DNA of 64,000 nt. Source: Sclerurus mexicanus (lineage: Eukaryota; Chordata; Aves; Passeriformes; Furnariidae). The translations under genes and the position numbers were made by a program. The stretch is taken from the NCBI GenBank assembly GCA_013396755.1, contig VWZF01003010.1, positions 112,455 to 176,454 of the forward strand, written 5' to 3'. Shown piece after piece: positions 1 through 12,900 of this stretch. Numbering within the stretch: position 1 is the first letter of the stretch; each line of letters opens with the position of its first letter. The notes under the pieces are model-generated. The model was given only the letters and a program-made list of their open reading frames with translations, made no database searches and was not told the DNA's origin.

Positions 1-116
1 AAACAGCAAATTATATATAACTGGTCTAGTGGAAGGTGTCCCCACAATGGCAAAGAGATTGGAACTAGATGATTTTTAAGGCCCCTTCAAACTGAAATAA
101 TTCTATAATTCTGTGT
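1..116 (+). mobile_element. CR1 LINE, 3' tail fragment
   Basis: This is the 3' end of a CR1 non-LTR retrotransposon whose 5' part lies outside the window. It shows the hallmark avian CR1 tail: a TGGTCTAGTGGAAGGTGTCC block, a GGAACTAGATGAT block, a CCCTTCAA block, and finally degenerate copies of the 8-mer ATTCTRTG (ATTCTATA, ATTCTGTG). The wording of the tail differs from the CR1 tails at 34.0, 41.5 and 46.4 kb, so it is a different subfamily. It has no coding capacity. The right boundary is set by loss of the 8-mer; the left boundary is unknown. Confidence 0.82.
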
Positions 117-3100
117 GTGTATGATTCAAGCTTCTAATCAAATTTTGAGTACTAATCAAAACACAGAATATTACCACTTTTGCTGTCTTTATATAATATG
201 AAGGATGCATTCTGCTTGGATAAACTTAGGAAATACTTTAGAGGAGGTTTCCAAAGAAAACTTATCAAATTTTTATAACCTTTTACAAAAATATGCACCT
301 AGTAGTGCTCAGAACACTTCAGATGGTTTGGTTTACCTCTGAATAATGTGCTACCAGTGTTTGATCTGGAAAATGGGTTCTGAGAAGCCCACCTTTCCTT
401 TTGACACCACTAAGTCAAACAATCCAGGGTATAACCTCAGCTAGTGTCAAAGATGTTATTGCTGAAGTCAGTGGAAGTGCACTGATTTACATTAGCAGAA
501 GTTCTGGCTCTGTGCCTTCTTTTGTCTTCCATCCCAGTTTCAGGGTTATAACAGACCACTCTTGAGTCAACTGGAAGGATTAATCTGATGATTTGGTATT
601 TCAGGGATTAAATGCAGCCCATGATGGAGCATATGGTATTCTTCTGCCTTTTAGTATTCCTATATTATGCATCTAATGCAATCTGTTGCCACAGAAATAG
701 GAAGCCTGATAACCTGCAAGAAATAGAATAAATAGATTTGCAAACAAGAGCACCCTGTATAAATTATGAAAACAGCACACAATCAGTTTATTATCCCAAG
801 AAAATTAATTGATTGAAGTGTGTGAGCATTTCTGAACTTTTGAAAAACAAACTATCAAAGCCATAGATTATATAGGTCTTTAATGCAAAAATAAAATTAA
901 TAACCAGCCCAGCCAGTATTAAAAATTTTGTGGCTAGAGAATTCATCACTCTATTGACCCAAACTTTGGATGGGTTACATAGACCAGCTGTGATTAAAAC
1001 ACACACAGTTTACCTGCCTCAAAACTGCATCAGGTTACTCTGGGTTAAACTGAATGCCACAAGCTTGGATTAATCCAGAAGGACTTTTACCTCCTGCACT
1101 AAAATATGAGACTACTGCCCGTTCTGTTTCAAGTTGTATCACAGCAAACATTCTGTGTAAGAGGATACAACAGTTTATACTGCAAATGCACCACAGTTTC
1201 TGCCAGCACAGAACTGGCTTTTATTTTTTTCCGCTCTTTTTTTTTCCAAGTATTCCAAAGCACTGCCTTAATCCTTCTTTAAACAAAATTATCTTTAGGC
1301 TCATTAGGACTCTGGAGTTCATCGTAACTGGCACCAAGCAGCAAACAGGCAATGGAAAGGAACTGGGTATCAGCAATGATAATAGGCAACTTGCATGATT
1401 CTTCAGTGCTGAAATACCCTTCTGCCATGGCTGGCTGTAAGTGAATTGGCTGGACAGATTTTCCAGATCCCCTGAACATTCCTAAATTACTATACTCACC
1501 CAATTACAGTCCTCAGGGGTCACATTTCATTTTCTGAAAACTGGTAACAGGCCACCACAGCTGATGAAATGATGTGGGTATCCAGGCAACTATTGTGCTG
1601 TTTGATTAATATAGCAAACACTTGTGTGGCATGATCTCACATATTTCCAAATGTTCCACATGATCTGCCTTGAACTGTAGACCATAAAAGTTTGCCTTAT
1701 AGTTACACTCCCAGTCTTGCATAGATCAGATTTTCCAGGTGAAAACATTTATTAGCACTTCTTATTACGCTCCTCTTTGTGTGATTTAACCCTTGACTTG
1801 TGCATGAATCTGTTTAGAAACCAGAGGCTGATTTCTGCTTTGTCTTCTTCTCTCTTTTCTTCTTTGGTAAAGTTTATTCACTTCACTCTAAGCCAGTTAG
1901 CTATAGGAAGCTTTCAGGTATTACAACAGGTAGATTTGCCAGAGATTTTTAGTTCAGAATGCAATGCCATGCCAGTTGTCATTTTCAATAGCTATAGCAT
2001 GGATATACGGTAAGGGAGGAAAAGGGTACAAAAAATGCAGCTTCTCATTGCCAGAGAAATAACAGAGATCTCTAAAATACCCTAGGTCTCTCACTTTAGT
2101 GAAGAGTATCCAAGCACTGCTTCCCCTTCAGATGCCCTAAAAGTACATTTTTAATAAAAGCAGACCCAGCAAGTGGCACCAGGACCATAAACTACACCTA
2201 GTTTCTGTTTGAACCGCACCCCTTTCTGCAGACAGCAGATACACTCTGCTTTGCAGCTGCTGGAGGGACAGGAAAGATGGAAAGAAATAGCACGTAGCTG
2301 ACGTGTTCCCTAAGGAAACTCTGGGGCTGCGAGCGTGGGCAGCACCAACTGCCTGTCCCATCTAGCAGTTTTGGTGGAGTACTCAAGGGGTTAATGGACC
2401 CTACAGTGGAGTGTTTGCTTTCGTCTGTTTGAAGTCAAACATCTAATCTTTATCTGAGGTGACAGGTTTAATGCCTTTTGTCTCTGACAAATTTTTACCC
2501 TAAGAGGAATGCAAACACATATATCGGTGTGGTTTTATAAGTGTTCATCTCAGCAAGCCAATATTGGAAGCTTCATCCTCTAATAAACAGCAAAGCCATG
2601 AGCTTGTGCCACTTGCTTAAAAAAAATTATATCCCTTACATCATTTAAATGATTTTACTTTCGATCTGTCAGGGGTCAGGTACTTTGACGGAGCTTTAGG
2701 CAAAGCGAAGTATCACTGTTCAGCAATGCCGAATTTCCTTCTGTCTCTTTTTTTTCTCTTTCCTTTCTCTTTCTACTGCTTCTTATTTAATGTTTGCAAA
2801 GTGCTCTATTGCCAGCCTGATCAAGGGAAAAGCCTATCTCTTGCACATGGCAGAACACGTTTTGGTCAGCAGAAATTTGCTTTAGACTAAGTCTCTCATT
2901 CTGGCATGTTATTCTCCCTTCCTGTGGAATCAGAGAAGGGACAAAGGAAAAAATTAGTGCTGATACAGTCTATTTTAAATAGGCCAATGAAGATTCATGA
3001 AGCCATGGTAGTTTGCAGATTTTTTCTATTTTTATACATAAATAATCTTTATATACCTGGTTACAGCAAATACTGTCTAATTCAAAGTGGCTTTCCATCA

Positions 3101-3959
3101 CCTCTGACTTATTGGGAAAAAAACTAGGTTCTGCTTTGACTGAAAGTTTTGCTATAGATCTGAAGCATAAAACAGTTAACTAACAAAATCTGTTATAGCT
3201 CAGTAGTTCTGGTTCGATGTAGGACATCCTTGCTTAAGCAGCATCTCAGTAACTCCACGTCTGGAAGGTATGATAATGATGAAAATAACTGCTGGAAAAG
3301 CCATTGTGTTGTATCCTGAAGTTTTCATTTTGGCTTAACCATAAAAAAAGGTGGAAGAGAGTTTTTTTTTCTATTAGTGGACATTTGGAAATCCAAAGTG
3401 TTTGGTTAGATCACAAATTAAGTGTAGATTGAAGGTCTTGGATTTGTCTCTTAATCGAGGTGGGAGTGTAGAGAAAAATTGCAACTTCAGGATGCTTCCA
3501 GTCAACCAAGGAAAAATTGTGTTAAGTGATGTCAGTCAGAATTTTGATCATCTAATTCTCTGTCTATAGCAAAATTGGGGTCATGTTTGTTCAAGTCATG
3601 TTTAACACACTTCTCACACCCAGAGTTTCTAGTGTACTTCTTAGCCCATTTTCTCTTGTCAAGTGTTTCCAGTACCCACTGATAATGATGGACAAAACTT
3701 TTCATTAATATAACATGCAACAACACTACTATGGTATTTGAGAAGTCACCACCTTTCAGATCTTTTGCCTCCAGGTGTAGACCTCCTAGGACAGAATAGA
3801 AGATGCAGGCTGTGATATTTGAACACAGCATTTCCAGATTTTTTTTCAGTCTCATATTGTTACTTTCATTATGGGTCACAAAAGTGCATTCTTTTAAGGA
3901 AGGACTCAATACTCCACCAAAAACGTCTAACTGATGATGTCATGGAGTGCCATGGTACC
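117..3959. other. Unique non-coding sequence
   Basis: I see no gene, RNA or recognised repeat here. Short open frames occur on both strands, the longest being 3532-3909 on the minus strand at 125 codons. They have no recognisable domain and no codon pattern that sets them apart from chance. Base composition is AT-rich with few CpGs, as in bird intronic or intergenic DNA. A pyrimidine-rich patch lies near 2738-2782. Confidence 0.6.
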
Positions 3960-4440
3960 ATAGCATAATGGCTCTCCAAGAAATCCTAACATCCACCCTC
4001 ATGGGAAACCTATATCCACAGTGACTCCCTGAAGTCTCTTGCAGTCATCCTGACCAGGAAATTTGAACTTCCATTTGATTGAGAGTTTGGGCATATGCAA
4101 AACTGCAGTGCAAACACACCTGAACTGGTGGACAGGCCCTGCAAAGTGAGGACCATGAGTCTTTTATTCTCAGCTATTGCAGTGGTTGAGAGCACTTGTG
4201 TCAGGTTGTGTTGTAGCTGGAAGCCCTGCTCCAGAGTGGCAAATTGCAGCACTGGCACCAAAGCTGCTGTTATCACTTTCAGCTCCAAACTGCTCTCATC
4301 TTTGTGCTTCACTACTGCGAGTCAGTGTTTCTGCTTGTCAGGTTTTGGTTTCACAAGAAGTGTGATCACAACTGGATCCATGCCAAGGACATACTTGCTA
4401 CAGAGTTTCTATCAGACTTCGGTTCCTTGGTAGCATCATA
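3960..4440. other. GC-richer block, open on both strands, unidentified
   Basis: This stretch is less AT-rich than its surroundings and lacks stops over long runs on both strands: minus 4010-4312 (100 codons) and plus 4095-4433 (112 codons). I recognise no family in either translation. It could be an old degraded retrocopy, a weak repeat or simply a stop-poor patch. No splice sites or poly(A) tail frame it convincingly. Confidence 0.3.
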
Positions 4441-5204
4441 AGCAGACAGACATAAATGGATGGGAAAGTGCTCTCCTAAAGCTATCCAATGGTACCTGAA
4501 TAAGCTCTATTTCCATGCTGTGTGTTGAGACTATCCTGCTGGGTCACAGCAGGAGAAGACCTGGGGGAGAAGTCCCAGACAGGTGGCAGGTTTGTTTGTG
4601 CTGTGATGAGAATCTGGTCCCATAGATCTTTGCTCGATTTTCAGGTTGGGTTTTGCTGGTATAGTCCCTGGCTGTGCCCTTTCCCTTCTTCTCCTGCCAG
4701 CAGGTTGAAATGTCAGTCACCTATTCCCTGTTTTAATCTGCCAGTGCTCACTGATGTAGAGCCAAAGAGGAGTATAAGCATAGGTAGCATACTGATAAGG
4801 TTATACGATGCTACTGTGACTGTACAATGTTGCTTTTTAGTTTTATTTTATTTTCCTTTAACGATGTCATTTGGGAAGGAAAAAAGGTGAAAAAAGCCTA
4901 TCTTGGTGCAGTTGGGAACCTCTCCAGCCACTCCTCATGGTTTCCACCACCTTGCTATTTTCTGTGTCCAAATATTCACCCCCCTGCTATGCTGCTGTGC
5001 TGCTGAAGATACATAGAACCCAAAGGAAGATGAACCTTTGGGTACCCAGGATGGAGAGTGAGGCAAAGAACAACCTTCCCTGGTGGCAAGGATAGCTGGG
5101 GTGCCAGCCACTTGGTCCCAAGCCACCACCCCGCTCCTCAGCTGCTGGCTTTTCCAACATGATCTATAGAGCGATGCTGACAGTAGATTTTCTGGCAGCA
5201 ATAA
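4441..5204. other. Unique non-coding sequence
   Basis: No recognised gene or repeat is seen. Small overlapping open frames at 4522-5201 on both strands are unconvincing. Confidence 0.55.
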
Positions 5205-5420
5205 AGGTGGCCCGATTCAGAGAATAATTACTGTATGCAAATGAGTGTGATTTTCCTGTGCCCTTTTATGGATGACTCTGCTCTGCCATTCATCAGGGCC
5301 ACAAATTTCACTTGGTAGGAGACGGATTTAAAGAGACAGCCGCCTCTAGAGCTTTGTCTCGGACTTACTAAATCCATGCTTAAGTGTCTTCATAAATAGA
5401 CGTGCATATGTTATAAAAGG
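5205..5420. promoter_or_regulatory. Possible conserved non-coding element with octamer site
   Basis: The block carries a perfect POU-octamer ATGCAAAT at 5235-5242 just after a TAATTA homeodomain core at about 5225-5230. It also holds several CpGs (for example GGAGACGG and CAGCCGCC near 5320-5345), although CpG is rare around it. Dense transcription-factor-like words without repeats or open frames are typical of vertebrate distal enhancers. Conservation itself cannot be seen from one sequence, so this is inference. There is no evidence for a target gene. Confidence 0.28.
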
Positions 5421-8400
5421 GATGGCAGATTCCAGCCTCTTTATCTATGTATTATTGCTTAGAAAACTGTTGAGAAAACATCCAACTCTATGGCCATACT
5501 GTATATGAAAGCTTTCACTGCTTTGAATAACAGTCTCTTCTCAGATCAGGGTTATATGTGGTTTTGTATGGCCTCTAGTGTGTTTTTTCTCTCTCACTGT
5601 GTCCTTTATGATGTTTATACGATATGTGCTTCAGTGTGCAGTGGAGGAGGGAGAGAGCACTATATTTTTTCTGATGACGATTAGTTAACGGCTATCACGT
5701 TCACTGTAGTAATGGCAGAGGCTGCACTCACAGCAAGAAGCCTCGGTATGTTTGTGCTGTTGAGGTTCAGTCCATCTGATAGCTGGGAGGAAATGTTCTA
5801 CAGTCATGATTTTCTTGTCATGGTCTTGATCTGATGATGCCATCAATATATTGCAGTAAGGGGGAAAACCTCACAGCAAAAAAAAGAACCAAATCAAGAT
5901 TTTTTTTCTGACCACAGTGTGAGTCTGGTGGGTTAGCAGGAAAAGAAAACCATGATGAAGTCAGTCTGTTGTTATTCCCTGATGCTGGACACCAGAACAT
6001 GATGGTGTGTTCACAGGAAATCTGTAGTACTTAATGTGTCACTGCTAAATATCAGTTTGTGCACTTGCTCCCAGTGTGCTGTGCAACCTCCTCCTCAGCG
6101 CATGGAGGAGAGGGGAAGGAGAGTGCTATAAACAGAACAGGTCTGTCTGTCACTGGGCTGTCTTGTTACTCAGATGGCAGCAATATACCGGTGTGAATAC
6201 GCTTTTGTTCCAGTGCCACTCAAAGAGAGGAGAGAAACTGTGATGTTTCAGTGTTTATCGACAGTGCGCACCACTAGAGGCCATCACACACTTCTCTAAA
6301 TAAATATCAATTAATGCACTTGGTGTTGGAGAAATTTGGGAGATGGATCCTAGGCCCTTTAATCTACTCTCTCAGCACCAGTACTTTGGTTCAGAGTTCA
6401 GCTCCTTCAGCCCAAAGATGTGTGCAAGATACGCTTCACGAGTGAAGCTGTTTTAAGGAAGCATTTGGCCGAATGGAGGATGCATCAGACATTTCTTTTC
6501 CTTTGAATATGACAAGTAGGTAACAAATGAAAGTGAAAAAAACAGATCAGGAGCACATTTCCCTTGGGCTATCAAGAAGAACAGCAAACAACATTTGCAG
6601 GTAAATGGGTCAGTAGGGAAACTTTACCTGCTTCTAAGTTTGTGCCTTTTTCACTTCTACTTCTGGCAAATTTCTTCAGTCTTGGAGAAACAGGATTGGA
6701 CTGGATGCCTTCATCCAAACCACCCCACTACTTGTGATGAACTGCAATCATTTGCACCACAGACTTAGTTGTCTGGCTCTGGGCAGCTAAGGAGTTATTT
6801 GGGTTGAGTAAACATTTTTTGACATTTGGAGGCACGGATGATTTTCTGATATAAAGAAATTGAGTAGTCCTGGGCATTCTAATTTTTGGGTGGAAAACCA
6901 GGAAAATTCCTGATTGTGATTTAAAACTAGTAAAAGTAAAAATCCTGAAAGGATTTTATTCCAAAACTCAGAGCTGAAGACTGGAAGTATAAAACCTCAC
7001 TAACCAAAACTAGTGCCACTGATCCTGCAGAGCTTGCAGAGATGCTACCAGTACTTCCATGTAGGTCTGTGACTAATCTGAACTCCACACTGAAGAACCT
7101 GATGCCCATGCTCACCCAAGGAGGAGAACAGTAGAGAAAAATGTTTGGAGAGTGAAGTTAATTATCAGTGGTAAAAAAAATATCAACCTTCCTATATTAT
7201 TAAGAGGTATTTATCCTATATCTGTTGAGCTGCTGTTCTAATGTAGGTTGACCTCCGACAAAGATTCCAATAATTTGACATTCTTGCATTGCGTTAATAG
7301 CCAGAGTGACTCAGTGGGAGACGGATGCTGACTTACAACTTCAGAGACAATCTGCTCTGTGTCCCATTATTATTTCTGTTAAGATGTTAAGACGAAGCTT
7401 CAGCCTCAATAGGTTTACATGTAGCGTTGGTGTGTAAGACATTAAATGAGTCATGAAACTGTTTCCCTGATTCCCTGTTTTCCAACCATGGCTGGCATCA
7501 AGTGGACATCCTGCATTGCTGCTGGGAAGTGTTTCACAATGGAGGTCAGTCAGCTTTATGTGCCATCAGGCACTGGAGTACTTTTGACTTTTTTCTTTGG
7601 TTCTGAACATGGCCCTGACATTCAGAGTGGCCATCCCCATAAAGGGCAAACTTGGTATTATGAAATTGCATGCTGTCCAAGGCAGCCAAGGGCACTGATG
7701 GCAGGAGCTGGTGGTATGCCCTGTTGGACCTGGCTGAATTCCTACCAGCCACAAGGTGCTGCTGCCACTGTGAAGTCTGCTTGAAAAGTGTTCAACCATT
7801 GTGTTGTTCACACAAATTCTACAGATGCTGGGCAAACTAACTCTGGAAGGACACCATGGGACTTTCCAGTAGCCTAAGAGAAAATTCGATCTAGGACTTA
7901 CAAAATAACCAGTGGGAGGTTAGGGAATGGAGCAAGCAACTCCAAAGAGAAGTTTTAAATAAGTATATTTAATTTTTTTTTTTATATACACCCACAAGAC
8001 ATTTAAGACTGAGACCTTTTTAGACTGATTAACCCAATGCCACTGGTGGTATGTGTGAGTGAGAATAAGGCACAAATTTCAAAACTGCTTTTCTCTGTTG
8101 CAAAATCTCCAGATCAGAGACACAGCAAAGGGAAAGAATGGAGGAGAAATGGTCATTAAAGGGGGAACATTCACAAAAGTTTTAATGGAATGTAAATCTT
8201 CGTGTGACTCTATCCTTTCCTACCTGCAACTTTCTTTCCTCTTCTCCAACCTCACCCTCTTCTGACCCACTGTGAACACAACTGAGAGACAGCCTCTGCA
8301 GCCTGGGTCTGGATATTGCACCCCATATGGTTTGAATACATACACAGCATAAAGTCTGGAGTTACTGTTATACATTTATAATAGTCCACACTCTATGCTA

Positions 8401-9660
8401 GTCACTTGCCAAGCATTCAAGAAGGGAGGTTTCTGCTCCAAGGAGTTTGCCATCTGAAAGTGGTGACAGAAGCTGACAGAAGGTAGGGGTGAAGCAACAG
8501 GAAGTTTGCATACAGCCAGCTGGACATGGCAGGAGCAATTTAAAGTAAAGATTGGAAGAGGTCCTGCAGGTGATCTCTGGGAGGTCTTGCTGAGAATCCA
8601 GATTCATGTAGGTGAAGTCACAGAGGCAACCTGACAAGGAGATAAACAGGCTGTCAGTATGGGAGTCCACCTAACTAAGCAAACCAGATTGACTTTTTTC
8701 TTATTTTTGAATAAAGGCACTGTTTAATTTAGATGACTAAATACAGCAAAGTTCCCTATTCAGTCTGACATTTTTTTATGTGTAGAGGTTTCTATGAAAT
8801 TTGAACCAATATGTTTTTTCAGCTAAATTTTCACCAGCTGAAGTCTACTTGTAACTAGCTCTTCTGCTGAATATTTTTCTTTTCAAAAATCTATTGTGTT
8901 TCCTCACATTCATGGAAAAGTGTTTTGCCAGGAGACGAGTAGCTACACTACCTCAAGCCAGAGACTTTTGTGTCCATTACCCATAACACCTTAAAGTGGA
9001 CAAAAGATTTCTGAAACACACACTGAGACATACCACGAGGGGATAGTTAAAAGAAAATAGAACATCTTTTCAGTCAAAACATCCTGCAATATCTCCACAT
9101 AATGCTTCATGGCATATGACAGGAAGAAGATGACATCTCTCATCACTAGTCAAAAATAAAAATCATGTCAAGTATGAATTGCCTTTGAAAAAAAACCTGT
9201 ACATGATTTTCATGGTCAGACATCCTGGAAAACTTCCAAAAAGAGGGAAGAAGGAGGGGAAAAAGAAAATGGGAAAAAAAGAGTGTTATTGATTTCCTCA
9301 TTGGGAATGTTATATAACCTTCATATTTTATTAAAAAACTTTACTCTCACTTTGTGAAAGGTCCTTTAGCACATTATGTCATTTTGTAATACAATAGTTT
9401 TCCAGCTCCTTCCAGCCCCATCTCCCCGACGTGTTCTCTCAAGTGTAGTTATTTTTTTTCCTTTTCAAAAAAATATTTCTGATATAATGTTTGCAAGTGT
9501 TAAAGGGGTACACTTTAGTGCAGCATAAGTTAATGCAGATGTCAGGTGACACTCAGAACACGACAACATATTTCAAGCAAAACATGGGAATGCTTCAGCT
9601 AAAAACCTTATTTTTGTCCTGAGGCAGACCCTCATAGTCTTTGTTTTAAGAACACAAAAC
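5421..9660. other. Unique non-coding sequence
   Basis: No recognised gene or repeat. Both strands are open around 7446-7835 (plus 112 codons, minus 89 and 68 codons), but the translations match no family that I know and no retrocopy tail is present. The remainder is AT-rich with scattered homopolymer runs. Confidence 0.55.
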
Positions 9661-9788
9661 TTCTTTTTTTTTTTCCCCTCCTTGTAATAGTGGATTCCAG
9701 CTGCAGGACTCCTCAACTTTTCCTTTCCCCCTTCCTCCTTCTCCAGTTCTCCCCCTTCTCCCCTCCATCTCTCCCCCTCCTTCTCATC
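9661..9788. repeat. Polypyrimidine tract (T-run, then CCT/TCC-rich)
   Basis: The plus strand is a T13-type run at 9664-9674 and then a long, almost pure C/T stretch at about 9717-9788 built from imperfect TCC, CTT and CCCC words. Such mirror-like polypyrimidine DNA can adopt triplex (H-DNA) structure and is common in vertebrate introns. It is a low-complexity feature with no coding meaning. Confidence 0.75.
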
Positions 9789-10329
9789 CGGCATCTACTC
9801 ATGCACACATACTCTCTAACTTTTTGTTTTTAGTAGCTGCTGCCCCATAAGAAATGCTATCCAACAGACCTGGTGCCTGTCACCGCTTCCCATCACATGC
9901 CTGGTAATTAAACTCTGACTGATTTATTGACTGACAGCCAACAAATCCCAACCCAGTTTTTATGATATACATGCTTCCCCAGGCTAAATTCACTCAAACA
10001 ACAGCCCAGCTGAAAAGGAGGAGGAAAGGAGAAAAAAAAAAGAGTGATAGAGAAAAAGCACTACACAAGCGCACATACACACACACTCACATACAAAAAA
10101 ATCTGGTATTGGTAGATGAAGGGGAGACATTTTGCAAAGAAAAAAAACTCAGCACAACATCTCTTTCAAATCCAGACTTGGAAGGGGAAGGGAGGGAGGA
10201 GGAAAGAAGTAGTAAACATCATTACTTCAGCTTTAAGATTCATTTGAAACGTCTCACGTACAAAAGAGCTCTGAAGGGGAAAACAAGACGTGCTTGCAGC
10301 TAATATTACAGTCAAGTTCCAATTTTACC
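9789..10329. repeat. Purine-rich and CA-rich low-complexity DNA
   Basis: Purine-rich patches on the plus strand occur at about 10013-10062 (AGGAGG, GGAGAAAA and GAGAAAAAGC words) and about 10176-10212 (GGGAGGGAGGAGG-like). A short ACACACACTCACATAC run lies near 10075-10095. Together with the polypyrimidine tract just upstream, the same strand is first pyrimidine-rich and then purine-rich. The open frame at 9962-10303 is a by-product of this composition. Confidence 0.6.
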
Positions 10330-10960
10330 TAAGGGAAAGCAGCTTTATTAAAAGTCATGACTGAAATTGCGTGACAGGTGCCAATATTCTCCACCCTGAC
10401 AGATGTGTCAGTTTGCGAATGCCATTTTCTTGTCAGCGGTCCCTAGATGGAGTTGCTCCCATCACCATTTGTCTCTCTTCCAGCTAGATCACACATGCCC
10501 GTCGCTTGCCTCCAAGCTGCGCTGCGTTGTTTGATATGTGGAATCTTCACAATGAGACTTATTAAAAGACAGTCCATTATTTTTATTTAGAGCATTTCCA
10601 AAACAAGCAGAGCGCGCAGAGATAATTTAAAAATTGTACGGCGGGTCATCTCCAGGCCAGAGCGGCTCAATTGTAAATGCATAAGAAAGCAGTGTTTCCC
10701 CCGAGCCCCTCCTCATCCCTCAGTTCATAATGAGGTTGATTTGAGTGACATTTAACCCTTGAATAATGGCCCTTCGAGTCAGCAGAACTCTGTAGCTGTG
10801 CTCCGCAGAGGCAGTTCAGCCTGAAGGATTAATTCTGCTCAGATTTTTCCTAAATCTCCCCCCACCCCCCCGTCCCCTTCTGCTCTCCTATTTTGTTACA
10901 GGTGGGCTTCACAGCGTACTGCTAGATATAAAATACTCTTGATCGTTCTGTATTTATAGA
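10330..10960. promoter_or_regulatory. Probable conserved non-coding element, TGACA cluster
   Basis: This is the strongest enhancer-like block in the window. Four TGACA/TGTCA half-sites (the core of MEIS/TGIF-type TALE homeodomain motifs) fall within 64 bases: 10372-10376, 10397-10401, 10406-10410 and 10431-10435. The middle pair forms a perfect inverted repeat with a 4-base spacer. I count about 15 CpGs between 10370 and 10805, including AGCGCGC near 10612, while CpG is rare in the flanks. Homeodomain-like ATTA/TAAT words recur (near 10560-10590, 10724-10735 and 10830). No open frame, repeat or transposon end explains the block. A C-rich run at 10858-10872 closes it. Enhancer function is inferred; conservation was not tested. 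Confidence 0.42.
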
Positions 10961-12640
10961 CCCTTTTCCTCCTCCTGTTGGTTTCAAACACAAAGAAAAA
11001 TGGTATCTCTCAATCGTGCCTGGTATGAACAGCAGGTAAAGCTGCAGCAGACTCCTCTCCAGCCTCTGATGGAAAATTATTACAGATGAAATGATTCTGT
11101 AATGGAAATGGTAATAGGAAAGTTTCATTCTAAAGGATGTTTGTGCTAACATGAGAGGCTATAATATGTGATGGATTTGGATGCAGGAATAAGTGTGGTC
11201 TCAAACTGAATTTTACTTCATCATTTCTAGAGGTGGCACTGAGGGGCTGGAGGAGGGCTAATGGACAATGCTTGCAAACATTGCTAGGTGAAATGACTTA
11301 AAATGCAAGATCGTTGGTATCTCATTGTCCAAGGCTAAGTGGCATAGCAGGTTGTTGCTTCAGCATTTCTTTCTTAAGTACATAGATGCTAATTCTTCTT
11401 AGGCTGAAATTAGCTCATCACTCCTGGTGAGCATTTGTCTCTCAGGGAAAGATGTGTGGTGAAATCATAACTAACCCTTTGCGGATGATAGGGAGCTGCT
11501 TTCACTTCTTGTGAGAAAACATTTACCTCTTTATCCTTACCTTGGCACAAAATATGGGCTGGACTCTTTTCCTGCCTGACTGCCAGATAAGAGTTTGTCC
11601 TTGTTCCCATCAAAGACAACTCTGAGTGGACTGCAGGCAAGGCAAGGCTGCAGACTGGCCCCAAGTGTCAGGTGCCTCTCGTTTCCCAACAGCATTGTGA
11701 TCCCTGCATGCTCCTTTGAATTTCATGCTTTCTGGTACCCTCCATCAACTGAGAACAGTCTGGGATGATCATTCTTCTTCAGAATATGAGCAGACTCCAA
11801 AGCTTTGGGAGACCAGAGATGGATTGAAAAACATCATAGAAATGTTTGACAGGACATGGATGGAAAACAAAAGGCTCCCTCTGGAGCAGAGAAAGAAAGG
11901 AGAGGAGAAATACTGAAAAGAGAGAACTGAATAAACTAAATATCAGTTGTATCAATGTCCATGAAAGACATTCTGATATCGTGTGAGTTGATGAATTTTT
12001 AGAACAATTTGAATGAAAAGCCCTCATACTCTACAAGCCTTTCTTAGGGGAGAATGTCCTCCCCAGTCTGGAAAAAGAAGATGGGCTGACACAGGAATAT
12101 TTTTCTTCCCATTCCCTCACAATATCTGCAAAGCTGAAGCCACAGTGCTGAGAGCAGCCACAGAAACAATTATACCATAGTCCAAACAGCCATGAGCTCC
12201 AGGGCAGGCAAGGAACATACCAAGCTGCTCCTACATTACACAACATATTAGCATTTCTTACTTGGGAGTAGGGAAGAAAGGGTTGAGGAGGGAAGAAAGA
12301 AGAAAAGGAGAGGAGTGAATACGCTACTTGTTTGGCTGATTTGTCTTATTGTTAGATGTATTAATCTGCTCTTCCAGGTTCCAGGAATATGTTCTTCCTT
12401 TTAAGCTAAAGAAAGAAATGGGCAGCTTCCATCAAAAGCTGGAGAAAAGTGAATATTTTGGCACTGTACTCTATCAGTCAGAAGCTGTGGACTCAGCTAA
12501 TGGAAGAAAGAAAAAAATCTGCAGGTGAAAGCCTTCTGCAGGGCAGGGCAGCAGATTTTACATGACTGTGGGCATTAACACAGCCTGTGCAGATGACTGT
12601 AACTGCTGCGGCAGATCTGCTCTGGAGTCCATCTTTCAGG
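10961..12640. other. Unique non-coding sequence
   Basis: No gene or recognised repeat. Open frames such as 11410-11664 (minus) and 11779-12027 (minus) are short, unrecognised and reflect purine/pyrimidine skew (GAAAG-rich at 11885-11930 and 12270-12315). Confidence 0.55.
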
Positions 12641-12649
12641 CAGGATCAA

Positions 12650-12900
12650 GGCTTGTAGGTCTTAATAAAGTCAAATCAACACATAGCAATGAAATAATAA
12701 GCCTGGGCAGCTGACAGATGCTAATGAGCATGCTTATTTAAACCACCAGCAAAATCCAGTTGAAAACTAAGCAGATACATAAAACTCTCGACTCAATCCT
12801 TTTTATTTGGAGAGAGATAATTAGGGCCCATAGGACATTTTCCAGGAAGATCTTTGGGATGCTGTATAAAGAGCCCATTCCTAAGCATGATTAACCTTAC
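12650..12900. promoter_or_regulatory. Possible conserved non-coding element
   Basis: The block is AT-rich but complex, with an AGCTGACAGATG word (E-box plus TGACAG) immediately followed by ATGCTAATGAGCAT, an octamer-like near-palindrome around 12717-12731, and a GATAATTAGGG homeodomain core near 12816-12826. There is no open frame or repeat. The call rests on motif density only. Confidence 0.25.

Noticed and set aside
3190..3226. tRNA-like words: TAGCTCAGTAGTTC followed by GGTTCGAT
   Set aside because: The A-box-like and B-box-like words are adjacent with no room for an anticodon arm, and no acceptor stem can be drawn. Likely coincidence; no tRNA called.
3532..3909. 125-codon open frame on the minus strand
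   Set aside because: No recognisable domain, AT-rich composition, no splice or promoter context. Expected by chance in 64 kb.
4010..4433. 100- and 112-codon open frames on opposite strands
   Set aside because: Neither resembles a known family and both strands are open together, which points to base composition rather than coding.
7446..7835. Open frames on both strands, considered as a decayed DNA-transposon or retrocopy gene
   Set aside because: No transposase motif, terminal inverted repeat, poly(A) tail or target duplication could be found.
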